From assembly GCA_947095535.1 (NCBI GenBank), contig OX352774.1, forward strand, positions 75,950,416 through 76,014,415: a stretch of DNA of 64,000 nt, written 5' to 3'. A model generated the notes under the pieces. The model did not search any database. It worked only from the letters and a program-made list of their open reading frames with translations, and had not been told where the DNA came from. This DNA comes from Poecilobothrus nobilitatus (Eukaryota; Arthropoda; Insecta; Diptera; Dolichopodidae). The position numbers were made by a program, and so were the translations under genes. This document shows, in pieces, positions 33,119 to 43,180 of this stretch (positions are counted from its first letter, which is position 1; each line of letters begins with the position of its first letter).

Positions 33119-34374
33119 AAAAAAAACAAGTAAAAATAACAGTAAGTCGATGCAACCGACTTATTTATACCCTACACCTAAAACATTTAAATTAAATTAA
33201 AAATCCATAAGTTATTTTAGTTAGGTATTTAATACAAGCTAAAAAAAATAAATGCTGTTACAACCTTTGTACAAAATTTCAGGTTCTATCTTTATTAAAT
33301 TCGAAAATATGATTGTTAGGTCTTGGGAAGTGTGTGAAGGCACGCGGACCACCACCCCAATTCATCTCAAATTTTAGAGACATCAACAGGGTAAAACATT
33401 CTTATATCAAATTTCAAGTTTATATGTTTATTAATTTCGAAGATATGCTTGTTTGGTCTTAGGAGTTGTGTGGCAGATACCCGAACAACCATTCTAATTC
33501 ATCTTAAATTTTGGACAAATCAGGGATTCAGGAAACAACACCCTTGTACCAAATTTGAAGTTACTGTGTTTATTAATTTCGAAGATATGCTTGTTCGGTT
33601 TTGGGAGTTGTATGGGAGGTACCCGAACGACCACTCCAATTCATCTCAAATTTTAGGCAAATCAGGGATTTAGGAAACAGCACCCTCGTATCAAATTTGA
33701 AGTTCCTATCTTTATTAATTTCGAGGATATGCATGTTCGGTTTTGGGAGTTGTATGTGAGGTACCCGAACGACCACTCCAATTCCTCTCAAATTTTAGAC
33801 AAATCAGGTATTTAGGAAACAGCATTGTCCTATCAAATTTGAAGTTCCTATCTTTATTAATTTCGAAGATATGCATATTCGGTTTTGGGAGTTGTATGGG
33901 AGGTACCCGAACAACCACTCCACTTCATCTCAAATTTTGGGGATATCAGGGATTCAGAAAAACACACCCTCGTACAAAATTTTAAGTTTCTATCTTTATT
34001 AATTTCGAAAATATGCGTATTAGGTTTTGGGAGTTGTATGGGAGGTACTCAAACGCATGGTCCGATTTCGCCCATTTACAATACCCGCCCTACCTTAGTC
34101 ATTGTTAACCTACAGTATAAATTTCATCAAGATAGCATCATTATTTTTTGAGTTATCGTGCGTACGGACGGACGGACGGACATCGCTAAATCGACTCCGG
34201 CGGTGATCCTGATTTAGAATATATATACATGTCTATACCTAACTCGCTTCCTTTTGGTGGTTATATATATATATATATTATATATACTATATATATATAT
34301 ATATATTATATATATTATATATACAAACACCATACCAAAGTTAATATACCCTATACTTAATGTGTAGGGTATAA
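33119..34374 (+). mobile_element. HINE / mini-me (DINE-1-like) element
   Basis: The 5' end has a stem AAGTCG/CGACTT (33144-33162) followed by TTATTTATACCCTACACC. The 3' end has a hairpin TATACCCTATAC (34345-34356)/GTGTAGGGTATA (34362-34373), which also forms an inverted repeat with the 5' TATACCCTACAC. Between them lie a 142-bp tandem array (33301-34100), a (GGAC)n tract at about 34166-34180 and a (TA)n tract at about 34260-34322. Subterminal inverted repeats, a 3' hairpin, a central tandem array and GTCY plus TA microsatellites are the hallmarks of mini-me/DINE-1, the non-autonomous Helentron relatives of dipterans. There is no coding capacity; open frames on both strands come from the repeats. 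Confidence 0.8.
33301..34100 (+). repeat. Minisatellite with exact 142-bp period, about six units
   Basis: The marker TCGA(A/G)(G/A)ATATG begins at 33301, 33437, 33579, 33721, 33863 and 34005. The first interval is 136 bp and the next four are exactly 142 bp. Each unit carries TTCGGTTTTGGGAGTTGTAT-type, ACCCGAACGACCACTCCAAT-type and CAAATTTGAAGTTCCTATC-type phrases. Central units are the most alike and edge units the most diverged, as expected from unequal exchange. 142 is not a multiple of three, so the overlapping frames on both strands are not genes. Confidence 0.92.
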
Positions 34375-34419
34375 AAATATCAATTTAATACTTATATTTG
34401 TTGTTACTGAAAAGAATAA

Positions 34420-34705
34420 AATAAAATAAATAAAAAAAATTTTTTAAAAAACAGCTTTTTTGAACTAAAAAGTAGAAAATAAATTTTTAATAGCAAATTT
34501 TTCTGTAATTTTCTAAACTATACTGTTACAATCGAGATTTCTTTGAAAAAGTTTATTTCAATATGTCAAATATATATATAAATATAAGTATATATAAGTT
34601 TTAAAGTCTGTGAAATTAAAATAAAAGCTGGAGGCAACAATCGCATAACTATAAACTTAAAATCAATAAAGCTGTTTTTTTAAAAAAATTTTTTATTTAT
34701 TTTAT
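34420..34705. mobile_element. Deleted copy of the palindromic element at 39.0 kb
   Basis: Carries the full left arm (AAACAGCTTTTTTGAAC through TAAAGTCTGTGAAATTAA), the centre AAGCTGGAGGCAACAATCG and only the outer tip of the right arm (AAAGCTGTTTTTTTAAA). Most of the right arm is therefore deleted, compared with the intact copy at 39.00-39.46 kb. Confidence 0.8.
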
Positions 34706-35040
34706 TTTTATTTTTTCTTTCAATTTTAAAAGTATAAATGTCAAATATTCAACCTAAATATATCCACCCAAGAAGTTTTTTTTTGTTTTTCTTTTAAATT
34801 TAAAAAAAAAAATTAATTTCAAAAGTTTCTGTATATTTTTTTCACAGTACAGCTTTTTATTTTATTTGATTTTATTTTTTATTTTCATTGATTAAAAAAA
34901 GAAAATTTATTATAAGAAGCTTCAGTGATTTTTAAAATAGCTCTTAAAATCTGAGTTTCACTATACAATCTACAAACACCTTAATAACAGTTCACTTTCA
35001 TACCAAGATTGTTTAGTCATGTACAGTTTCCTAAAAGTAA
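34706..35040. other. AT-rich linker, no gene
   Basis: Poly(T) and poly(A) runs only. Confidence 0.4.
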
Positions 35041-36330
35041 AATTAAATAAGGCAGTATGTAAAATAAAAGGATTTGAAAGGTGTGCACCATTTTCAAAAA
35101 CTCAATAAAAACAGTTTTAAACACTTTGAATTGTAACCAATTTTTTTAATTTTTTTTATAGAATTTCATCATTTCATATATAAGATTCACTTTATAAGAG
35201 ACTTACTTCAATTTTAAAGAAACCCTATTATGTATGAAAGGCATTAAAAATATAATATTGGAAATTTCATTTTAAAGTCTTACCTTTGACAAATTCAGGT
35301 GCCCAAATTGCAGATAGTAAAAAATATCGAATTTTAAATTTTTATTCCAAATAGTTTTTAAGTAGGGATTAAAATTTTTTTCTTATGTAACTTATGTTAA
35401 TTCTCAAAGATCTTCGCTCTTTCAAAAAATTGAAAAATTATGTTTTTAACAGTAAATTTTAGTACTAAATTGTAAAAAATTCTTAAAAATCAAGAGAAAA
35501 AATCTTTTTGATTTTAAGGAAACCCTTAATATTTAAGAAAATCTGCTAAAACATGAAAAACACAAGCTTTGATTTTAGACTTTTATTTCGGCAAAATTTT
35601 GTACAGGATTCTAAATTACATGTGTCTAAATAGAGTAGATATATTTTCAGTTTATGAGTCTTAATATCTCTTAAACACGGCATAGTGCAAACAAATTTCT
35701 AAGGTATCTTATACTAATTCTAAAAGATCTTTCTTATGTAAAAGTTTCAAAGCTTTATCTGAGAGCGTTATGGAGGTACTTATGAAGGAACAGTAAATAT
35801 TTAGATATTAAATTTTAAAAAATTGTATAATGTTGATATTGATTTATAAAGATAAAATAATATAATCTTTTTAACATAAAATGCTGTCGTATAGGGTTTT
35901 TAGATTGAAAAAATGTTAAACAAAATCTGAGATATACACAAAAATAGGCTTTTGCAAACTTTGAGGGGTTCTAGCTCCGGATGGGACTAAATAAAAAAAT
36001 TGTTCTACAACATAAATTTTTTTAAAAGATCTATGAATGGATTGTTAAAATTTCATTATTCTATACTAAACGTTGTAGAAGTTTTGTAAAAAGACGGATG
36101 GGCGGACGCACGAATAGATGGACAATATGAAAGTAATAGGCACATTTTTTATAAATCTTTTGAAAAATACACTAAAAATATTAAGTATATAACTTGCGAT
36201 ATAAACATTTGAAATTATAGCTTTTTCAAACTACGACAGGCTGGAACTCCGTAATGGGTGGGGATATATTAAAGGACAACATAATTTTTTTTAAAACATC
36301 TATGCATGGTTAAAATTTCATTGATGTTAT
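35041..36330 (-). repeat. Minus-strand copy of the (GTCC)n repeat family
   Basis: Reading the reverse complement, the block TTTTTACAAAACTTCTAC preceded by a GTCCGCCCATCCGTC-type tract (36084-36120 on this strand) matches 3.03-3.08 kb. GAGGGGTTCTAGCTCCG at about 35963 and GGAACTCCGTAATGGGTG at about 36243 are two tandem versions of the GGAGCTACAGCCCCTC segment of 3.17 kb. The outer part starts GGCAGTATGTAAAATAAAAGG at about 35051. Confidence 0.65.
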
Positions 36331-37336
36331 TTAATATTGATAATTATTAAATTGTTCATAGCTATTTTAAGTAAACTATAAAAGCACTTTTGAAGAACAT
36401 TTTTGTATAACCGCACTGAACTTTTCATATTTAATAAATTTTTATACTTTTATGTTAGCTGTGGAGTTGTAGCCTACAATGTTGGATTGAATATTTTGGA
36501 ATTATTAAGATCCATCTTGTTTATTAGATTTTTATAAAATATGCAACACCTAATCCTATTACTTTGAATTTAGCAAGAGCATCATGTCGTTTTTAGCTTT
36601 AGAAATATTCAGATGTACAATCTCAGACTTTCTCGAATGACAAAACTAATTTTGAACTTTTCGCAAAGGGATGTTATCAGATACAAAATCAGTAGCAAAT
36701 TATATAAAGGTAATTATTAATATTAGAATTATTTATAACATCTTTTTCAAAAATATCTCATTCAAACCTGATTTTGGAGGAAAGTCTTGTGTTCTATTAT
36801 AATTTTTGATTCGGTTACTAAAGTTTAAATAAACACAACACAATACAACATTCTAAACCTTTAAAGTAAACTTTTTTAAAGAAAACTTTAGAGACAAGAA
36901 ACAATTTAATAAACTTTACAAAAAGGATGAAATGCTATACAAAGTATGTACTAAATTTTGAATCATAATAAGAGAAGATTTTTAGTTTTATTATTTGAAA
37001 AAAGGGAAATGTGAACGATTACGGCTGGATATCCCTCGATGACACAGTTTACCAGTTAAAATAAAACAAATTTTGTGGTTATGAGTCAGATTTAGCTATC
37101 ATTCGTCATTAATTGTTTTATTTTAATTAGCAAAGTTAGTCGACGCTATCAAAGAAAATTTATAATTTTTTATATAAATTAAAAAAAAATATGTTTGAAG
37201 TCTGCTTTTCTATTGTCTACGACATGTCAGAACTGGATAATAAAACTTACCGGAAATTTGTAGCGTATACTCTGACAGCCATAACTAAGGAAAAAATTAA
37301 CTTCTAAATAAAAAAAAAAAACTATTAAAATAATTT
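36331..37336. other. Intergenic sequence downstream of the secreted-peptide gene
   Basis: No gene is supported. Short stretches near 37015-37070 (GGCTGGATATCCCTCG) and 37200-37300 are less AT-rich, but they give no frame I recognise. Confidence 0.35.
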
Positions 37337-37359
37337 TTTATTAATCCAATTTATTTATT
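37337..37359 (-). terminator. Poly(A) signals of the secreted-peptide gene
   Basis: AATAAA occurs on the minus strand at 37354-37359, 37350-37355 and 37337-37342, about 290-310 nt after the stop codon at 37648. They are the first clustered signals downstream, but AATAAA is common in such AT-rich DNA. Confidence 0.45.
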
Positions 37360-37407
37360 TTCATAATATATAACACATTATTTACGTTTTAACGAATTGT
37401 TTAAGCT

Positions 37408-37462
37408 GGTGGATATCTAACCTTCAAGTTTTAAAATAGGTTGATATTGAAGATCATCCACC
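37408..37462 (-). other. Stem-loop in the predicted 3' UTR
   Basis: GGTGGAT (37408-37414) pairs with ATCCACC (37456-37462), and CTTCAA (37422-37427) pairs with TTGAAG (37447-37452). This gives a two-step stem with an internal loop. GC pairs here are notable against the AT-rich background. A regulatory role is conjecture. Confidence 0.4.
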
Positions 37463-37647
37463 GGAGGTTAAAAAATAACTGAATATATGAATATTATATA
37501 GAATATGATATAGAATGGATGTATAACAATATATAAGATGAAGTTAATATGAAGAAGTTGAACAATTGACTAATTATGTGATACTTGATTATACGAATTA
37601 CACCAAGTCAAGTCAATTGAAGTATGAACCAAATATTTAATAGAGCA

Positions 37648-37907
37648 TTATTCAGTTGCTGGAGCTCGTGGCTTCGGAGCTGGAGCTCGTGGCCTAGGAG
37701 CTGAAGCTCGTGGCTGAGGAGTTACAACGAGTAGAAGTGGAGTTGTCTCCGCTTCTAGAAAGTTTTCAGCATTATGTCTTCCTTCTGTTAAACTAACCAA
37801 ACATAAAGCTAGAAATAAAAATACAATAATGAGTCGTAAGAAAATAAGATTCAATTTTTGATTAAGAAAAAGTTATTCTTACCGGCAATAAATATTATTA
37901 ATTTCAT
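37648..37907 (-). CDS. Small secreted Pro/Ala/Arg-repeat peptide, two exons
   Basis: Exon 1 (37907-37883) encodes MKLIIFIA plus one base. A 74-nt intron (37882-37809) begins GTAAGAATA and ends TTTATTTCTAG. Exon 2 (37808-37648) continues ALCLVSLTEG and ends TAA. The spliced product is 61 residues. Residues 1-18 are a classic signal peptide with likely cleavage after EG. The mature part starts RHNAENFLEAETT and ends in a repeat tail, PRAxAPRPRAPAPKPRAPATE-like, rich in Pro, Ala and Arg/Lys. This start is chosen because the ATG sits after the TATA box and the junction restores a full hydrophobic core; the frame-internal ATG within the intron (37854) would give a less typical leader. A secreted, possibly immune or glandular peptide is plausible (short two-exon layout, signal peptide, cationic Pro-rich tail), but I recognise no named family. 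Codons in exon 2 are clearly richer in GC than the surroundings. Confidence 0.78.
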
Positions 37908-37952
37908 TTTAGAATTTATTTTTATTATAATACATTTTCTTTCAGAACTTCT

Positions 37953-37961
37953 CCTTTTATA
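37953..37961 (-). promoter_or_regulatory. TATA box of the secreted-peptide gene
   Basis: The minus strand reads CTATAAAAGG here, 46-54 nt upstream of the ATG at 37907. Transcription would start near 37930, giving a 5' UTR of about 20-25 nt. Confidence 0.65.
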
Positions 37962-37964
37962 GCT

Positions 37965-38995
37965 TAAAATAAGACCTTGTAAAAATCAACATATTTAACT
38001 TTTAGTATTTTTATTGTTTAGTCAAACAAATATATCTGGAAAATTATTTTAGTTTTTATTTTTTATTATTTAATTTAATTTTAATGATCGTTAGAAACCG
38101 TTTTCTAGGTCAAATGAAAAAAATCAAATGAGAATTAAGTGAGGATCAAAAAAAGAAAATGATTACATTTCCAAAATTATTATCTAAAATATTAATGAAA
38201 AAATCAAAAGTGTTATTCTTTATATCTTAAGGTCTAGATCGTTTTGATTCAGTTAAAGCTAATATGGAACTCTTGTAAAGGCAAAGCATAAGTAGCAAGA
38301 TCAGATGCAAAAATTAATATTTTGATTTATACATTTACAAAAGAGTTTTCTTAACTATTTGCAGTTTGCATTTAATTGAAGAGAGTGTCTGTTAATTTTT
38401 CACAATAATTTTTAATAAAATGTTTAATAAAACTTTAAATTAATATTGTTACCTATATTTAAAACCAAAACTAACAATGTTTTAGAATAATTGTCGAATG
38501 TTTGAAGTTTTTAATTCAAAGTAGTTTTATTTAATCGGTGTTTGTTTTGCTCCCAAGTAAGTATTTTGACCATGTTTAAAAAATGGTAAAAAAACATCCA
38601 TTGGGATAATTTGTATTTATTTTATTGTAATTTAAATTCAAATGTATTAACTGAATACGGTGATACCCAGTTTGGCTATCATAAAACCTTGACTTTGTTT
38701 TGGTGTAAATAATATTGTTATAACATTTGTTGAACATCTTGTGTCAATAAATTGATAAAAAAATTATCGAAAATGTTTTTTTTTTAAATATTTATTTTAT
38801 ATGATGAATAAATTTTTTAGATTATCAAATCCATGACATTAGCGGTTATTAGCAATTGGAAATTTTAAACGATTCACATTCAAATTTAAAATCCCACAAA
38901 AGTAACAAAAATGATTGAACAATATAAAAAAATTCACGATATATACATATATACTTAATATTTGCCTAAGTTGAAAAAAAACCGTGTTAATTATT
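37965..38995. other. Upstream region of the secreted-peptide gene, no other gene seen
   Basis: Very AT-rich. I looked for kB, GATA and other immune-type sites upstream of the TATA box and saw no convincing match. Confidence 0.4.
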
Positions 38996-38996
38996 T

Positions 38997-39466
38997 AATA
39001 AAATAAATAAAAAAAATTTTTTAAAAAACAGCTTTTTTGAACTAAAAAGTAGAAAATAAATTTTTAATAGCAAATATTTCTGTAATTTTCTAAACTATAT
39101 TGTTACAATCGAGATTTCTTTGAAAAAGTTTATTTCAATATGTCAAATATATATATAAATATAAGTATATGTATTTAAGTTTTAAAGTCTGAAATTAATA
39201 TAAAAGCTGGAGGCAAAATTTAAAAATATAAGTTTATAGTTATGCGATTGTTGCCTTCACCTTTTATTTTAATTTCACAGACTTTAAAACTTATATATAC
39301 TTATTTATATATATATTTGACATATTGAAATAAACTTTTTCAAAGAAATCTCGATTGTAACAATATAGTTTAGAAAATTACAGAAATATTTGCTATTAAA
39401 AATTTATTTTCTACTTTTTAGTTCAAAAAAGCTGTTTTTTTAAAAAAAATTTTTATTTATTTTTTT
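38997..39466. mobile_element. Long near-perfect palindromic element (about 215-bp arms)
   Basis: The left arm, about 39000-39215 (AAACAGCTTTTTTGAAC, TTACAATCGAGATTTCTTTG, TTTAAAGTCTGAAATTA), is mirrored by the right arm, about 39245-39463 (TAATTTCACAGACTTTAAA, CAAAGAAATCTCGATTGTAA, GTTCAAAAAAGCTGTTT). The spacer is about 30 bp around GCTGGAGGCAAAATTT and TTATGCGATTGTTGCC. Only scattered mismatches are seen. A half-deleted sibling at 34.4 kb shows it is a mobile family. There is no coding capacity. A transcript would fold into a very long hairpin. Confidence 0.85.
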
Positions 39467-39689
39467 ATATTTGAGGTTTGTAAAATGAAGAAAATATGAT
39501 TAAGGTTTATTAATGATTTTTCGAATATACATTAAATTTAAATAAAATTGGTTTGTTTTTTATCTGAACTAACATTAAATGTTAACTTTCCCTAGTTTGG
39601 AAAACAAATTCTGCACCATCAATCAAAAACGCAAATAACAAGCCACGATTATAAATATGTGGGAAGTTTCTTCATATAAAATGGATGGC

Positions 39690-39893
39690 AAAATCAAAAA
39701 TCTTTATATATATAAAGATTGTGGATCACCTTGGAGGAAGAAAGACAAATACTGCGTTCGCAGGTAAGGGTTTCATTCCATTATATTGGCTAAAGGGGGA
39801 GGTGGGTTTAGTCAGTAAGAATCTGACACTACCAAGGGGGAAATTCTTGGTGTCTTTGGAAGATTCCCACTTCCCTTAGGAAAAAAAAAAAAA
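39690..39893 (+). mobile_element. Possible poly(A)-ended retroposon, GC-richer segment
   Basis: A stretch of about 170 bp with clearly higher GC content (GGGGGAGGTGGGTTTAGTCA, AGGGGGAAATTCTTGG) ends CCCTTAGG followed by A13 at 39881-39893. A poly(A) end and different composition suggest a SINE or a LINE 3' UTR. GCAAAAT occurs just outside both sides (39687 and 39899), but is too short to prove a target duplication. The open frame across it (39685-39879) resembles no family. Confidence 0.4.
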
Positions 39894-40728
39894 TTGCTGC
39901 AAAATAAGCTTCAAACTGCGAAAATATTGCATGTTATAACTAATTTAAAATTTAAGGTTTGTATTACAAATGTAAAGAATGATAAAAAAGATTAAAAAAG
40001 AAAGACAAAAAGAAAAATAAATCTATAATAATAGGATAAATGGTATCTGTACATAAATCCAAAGGGACATCGAAATTTCAAAATTAGGAGATTGGTATTT
40101 AGAGTCTCACTCTAAATTATAGTTCCACGTCTTCATAATGCTCGTTGCGCCCACCTTTAACATTCTCCCGTGAGATTGAGAGATCATGAAATTTTAATGA
40201 TTCTTGTCTACCCTCGCATAAAAAAAAATAGGAAGTCAGAGTACGAATTTTATATGTACAAAATTTTATAATATGTATGTCTAAATGACTCTCCATTTAA
40301 TATTTAATTAATCTTTAATGTTGTGTTTAAGAAACATTTGTATAACAAAAATGCAGTCACACTTCTAGTTTAACTGCATAGTCATAAAATTAGATGAAAG
40401 AAATAGTAGTATTTATTATATCTTATAAATAAAACACAAAAAGTGTTCTTTTCTTCTTGAGTCGGCTTAACATGTGCTTATATACTAACCTAAATTTAAT
40501 TATATTTGTAAGAACTGTCATATTTGACAGTGTTGTCAGTGTTATATAAATAAGTAATATATCAATTACTACCATAAATAAAATATCATCTACATGTAAC
40601 GGAACGAAATTATAATTGATAAGACTTTAAAGGGAGTCCATAATAACTGGTATTTCAATCAAAGACTACATTATATAATAATTTTGATATCTTGAGCTAA
40701 TCTTTCTAATGAGATTGAAGCTGCAAAC
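39894..40728. other. Intergenic sequence, possible second poly(A) retroposon end
   Basis: Around 40110-40230 a GC-richer segment (GCTCGTTGCGCCCACC, TTCTTGTCTACCCTCGCAT) is followed by A9, resembling a retroposon 3' end. No target duplication was found and no gene is supported. Confidence 0.35.
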
Positions 40729-40740
40729 AATTTCAATTAT

Positions 40741-40831
40741 ATTATTTTTCCCTTGTATATGTACGTTTCATAGAGATTTAAGAATCCCCAAAGTTATGGA
40801 TCAAATAAACGTTTATAAAAAAAAAAAAAAA
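40741..40831 (+). mobile_element. Minute retrocopy with AATAAA, poly(A) and target duplication
   Basis: AATTTCAATTAT stands at 40729-40740 and again at 40832-40843. Between the copies lie about 91 bp ending ATCAAATAAACGTTTAT plus a run of about 16 A. AATAAA sits roughly a dozen bases before the poly(A) tract. This is the structure of a severely 5'-truncated, LINE-mobilised mRNA 3' end (processed pseudogene). I cannot name the source transcript. Confidence 0.65.
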
Positions 40832-40843
40832 AATTTCAATTAT

Positions 40844-41095
40844 TTTTATGTGCATACATACATATAAGAAAATTTTTGACTTGTTTTATTTAAAACTCAC
40901 TTATAATATACCTATTATGGTTAAAATTTATAAAGTGTTAATTTGTCTTAACTATAGTTATTTTTTCGCAAATTACAACAATTTAATTTGATGCCCAACC
41001 AACTACCATGTATTGTTGTTTTTATAAAATAAAAAAATAAAAAAATGTAAATGTAAAACGATTCCCTTTTAAATATTTTAAATAGATTTTGCAAT
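40844..41095. other. AT-rich sequence, no gene
   Basis: Nothing recognisable on either strand. Confidence 0.4.
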
Positions 41096-41250
41096 AAAAT
41101 GTGGTTGTATTTTGTCTGTCCGTTTGGCTCTCTCCGCAAAACTATGACACAGTTAAAAGAAAAGCTTTAACATTTTAACTTTGAATGGATCATATTAAAA
41201 CATAATTTTATGAAGGAACTTGTTTTTGGAAGTGGTACGAAATTTTGTTT
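41096..41250 (+). repeat. Fragment of the (GTCC)n repeat family
   Basis: TTTTGTCTGTCCGTTTGGC is followed by CAAAACTATGACACAGTTAAAAG, then a segment like the AACATAATTTTATGAAGGAAC tail. The same order occurs at 3.04-3.15 kb, but more decayed here. Confidence 0.45.
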
Positions 41251-41431
41251 TTTTAATCTTCTTCCTTAAAATATTATTTTTTTAAATTTTGTTTTTCAAA
41301 AACTTGTTTTTACGAATAATATCGTGTTTTTGAAAATCTTTTTTTAAAATTTTACTAAATCTGATTGTATTTTTATTTGTCAAGTCTAATGAGAGCGTAT
41401 GTACATATATTATAAATGAATATATATTTCT

Positions 41432-41620
41432 GGGACCTTGGTCGCCTAGTGAGTAAAAGCGTATAAAATACACTGTAAACACCGAGGGAGTGTGGGTTCG
41501 AATCCCACACACGTCTTAAGAGTTATTTCCCCTTACGACATTAACAGCCACGCCTGAGTAGGAAAGGTTGTGTAATTTCCTGTTCACATTTATGTGGCAG
41601 AGAAATGCATTAAAAAAAAT
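41432..41620 (+). mobile_element. tRNA-derived SINE, copy 2
   Basis: Starts GGGACCTTGGTCGCCTAGTG (A-box region), with a perfect B-box GGTTCGAATCC near 41492 and the body TTACGACATTAACAGCCACG and TTATGTGGCAGAGAAATGCA, ending in an A8 tail. The direct repeat ATATATATTTCT occurs at 41420-41431 and 41621-41632, exactly abutting both ends. Length is 189 bp. It is probably transcribed by pol III only if the A-box is intact; here the A-box has changes (GTCGCCTAGTG). Confidence 0.9.
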
Positions 41621-41639
41621 ATATATATTTCTAGAATTC

Positions 41640-41835
41640 TTGATTAGGAGAGATTTTATAGTCAGTTAAGAAATCAGGGTTATAGGCTTTTTCCAAAATA
41701 CTTATGTATAGGTATGCGCAAGATTTCGGATTAAAAGTGATTTTGTTGTTGTTAGAGAATTTTTATTGTTCGTTAAAAAATGAGGGTTGTAGGATTTCTT
41801 CGGATTACGTACGTATATTTATGAACTTCATGGTT
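41640..41835 (+). repeat. Short tandem repeat units, AGGAGAGATTTTATAG type
   Basis: Two or three diverged units of about 90 bp contain GATTAGGAGAGATTTTATAG, then a TTAAGAAATCAGGGTTATAGG-like phrase and a CTTTTTCC-rich part. The same unit is repeated at 47.88-48.26 kb, and a weak version lies near 1.55-1.67 kb inside the foldback element. Confidence 0.55.
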
Positions 41836-43110
41836 TTATATATCCCTTTGAAATTTTATTATTAATTATTTTATGAATTATTTTAAAAATAAAATTAAAA
41901 TTAAATATTAATTATTTTATATTTTTATATAGGGAAAGGTGTACCGTTAAATGTAGGTACCTTCATCAAAAAATTGTGAAATTACGTAAATGCAAAAGTT
42001 AATTATAACTGAGGTACAAATATAACAAAAATTGAAATTTTAAGGAAACCAAGAAGTTTAAAAATAACCTCTGACCCTTGATAGCTAGAAATTTTTAATA
42101 CACAATTGCTAAAGATTTTTTTCATCTAAAGATTATTAAATTTTATAAATGTGCAAAAGTGCAAGTACTTGGTTTTATATTTTATCTATTTTTTTTTTGT
42201 ATCCTTGAAACAATCACAAATTCTTTCATCAACTACTCCCATGTTTTAAGTTTTGTTCTTTTTCAAAATAACACTTAAAATTAAAAATAATATACTATCG
42301 TTTATCATTTAATTATTTAATTATTTATCTTACTTATTTGAAACAAAGGGTCACTATGTAATCTGTTTTTATGAATACGGTATATGTATATTATCTAAAA
42401 AATGAAGTGAATTCTCTTATTGGGCGGTAGAACTCTTCAGGTCAGTTTTTTTACTGTCTGGTTTTATATTGGGGAATTATTTATTATCATATTTAGAGAA
42501 AATATATTTTAAAAATGATTCTGTTGGCTTTGGTTTAATATAATTTTCAGAACAATTCTATAAAAATCCTCTTAAGTATATTTTAAATTTGTAAATAAAA
42601 CCTTTGGTAAGGTCGATCTCGTTTCTTACGAAAATTGATTTTATGAATTAATGAAGATTATTTTGTGACTTAACTGCTTGTAATTCGGACATTGTTAAAA
42701 GTTACAGCACTCATCTATTTTTTAAATCTCAATATGTCTGTCACAATACTAATTATTATTCTTTGTATAATTTAAAATAGTTTTATTTAACTAAATATGT
42801 AAAGAGAAGATACACAACGTTTTGTATGAATTTTTTTCTTCCCCTTCATATAAAATTGTTTGCTTTTTACATTAGGGCAGCATTCATCAGTAGCACAACG
42901 ATTTCATATGAAATTTTTTCTTTCGCTTGATATAAAATCATTGACATTTTATATGGATGACACTACATCACTTTATTTCTTAGTTCTTTACTTTGTTAAA
43001 TTTTTTGAGTTCGATTAAATATCATATTTTGCAATATGTACTTATGATATTTCTGACGTTTCCCACGGTTAGTAAATATGCAAATACCCATACAAAAATT
43101 AAAAAAAAAA
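41836..43110. other. AT-rich sequence, diverged 80-bp duplication, no gene
   Basis: Around 42813-42980 two diverged units of about 80-90 bp follow each other (ACACAACGTTTTGTATGAA and GCACAACGATTTCATATGAA, each followed by a CTTCATATAAAAT-type and CATTTTATATGGATGAC-type tail). No coding sequence is supported. Confidence 0.4.
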
Positions 43111-43180
43111 TATCGATGGTAATTAAAATTATCGATAGATAGATTAAATTATTGAAAACCTATCGATACTGCTATCGATA
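43111..43180. promoter_or_regulatory. Cluster of DRE/BEAF-type TATCGATA sites
   Basis: TATCGATG at 43111-43118, then TATCGATA at 43130-43137, 43161-43168 and 43173-43180: three perfect palindromic octamers and one 7-of-8 match in 70 bp. In Drosophila TATCGATA is the DRE bound by DREF, and clustered CGATA is bound by the insulator protein BEAF-32. It is common in housekeeping promoters. No convincing gene begins on either side in this window, so the function is inferred only from site density. Confidence 0.55.

Noticed and set aside
33301..34100. CRISPR-like array
   Set aside because: Units are long, contiguous and without unique spacers; this is a minisatellite in a eukaryotic transposable element.
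33449..34151. Overlapping open frames on both strands
   Set aside because: They lie in the 142-bp tandem array, whose period is not a multiple of three, and repeat the same peptides in shifted frames.
37648..37854. Single-exon reading of the secreted peptide starting at 37854
   Set aside because: That start lies inside a GT-AG intron; the spliced version with ATG at 37907 gives a better signal peptide and sits at the correct distance from the TATA box.
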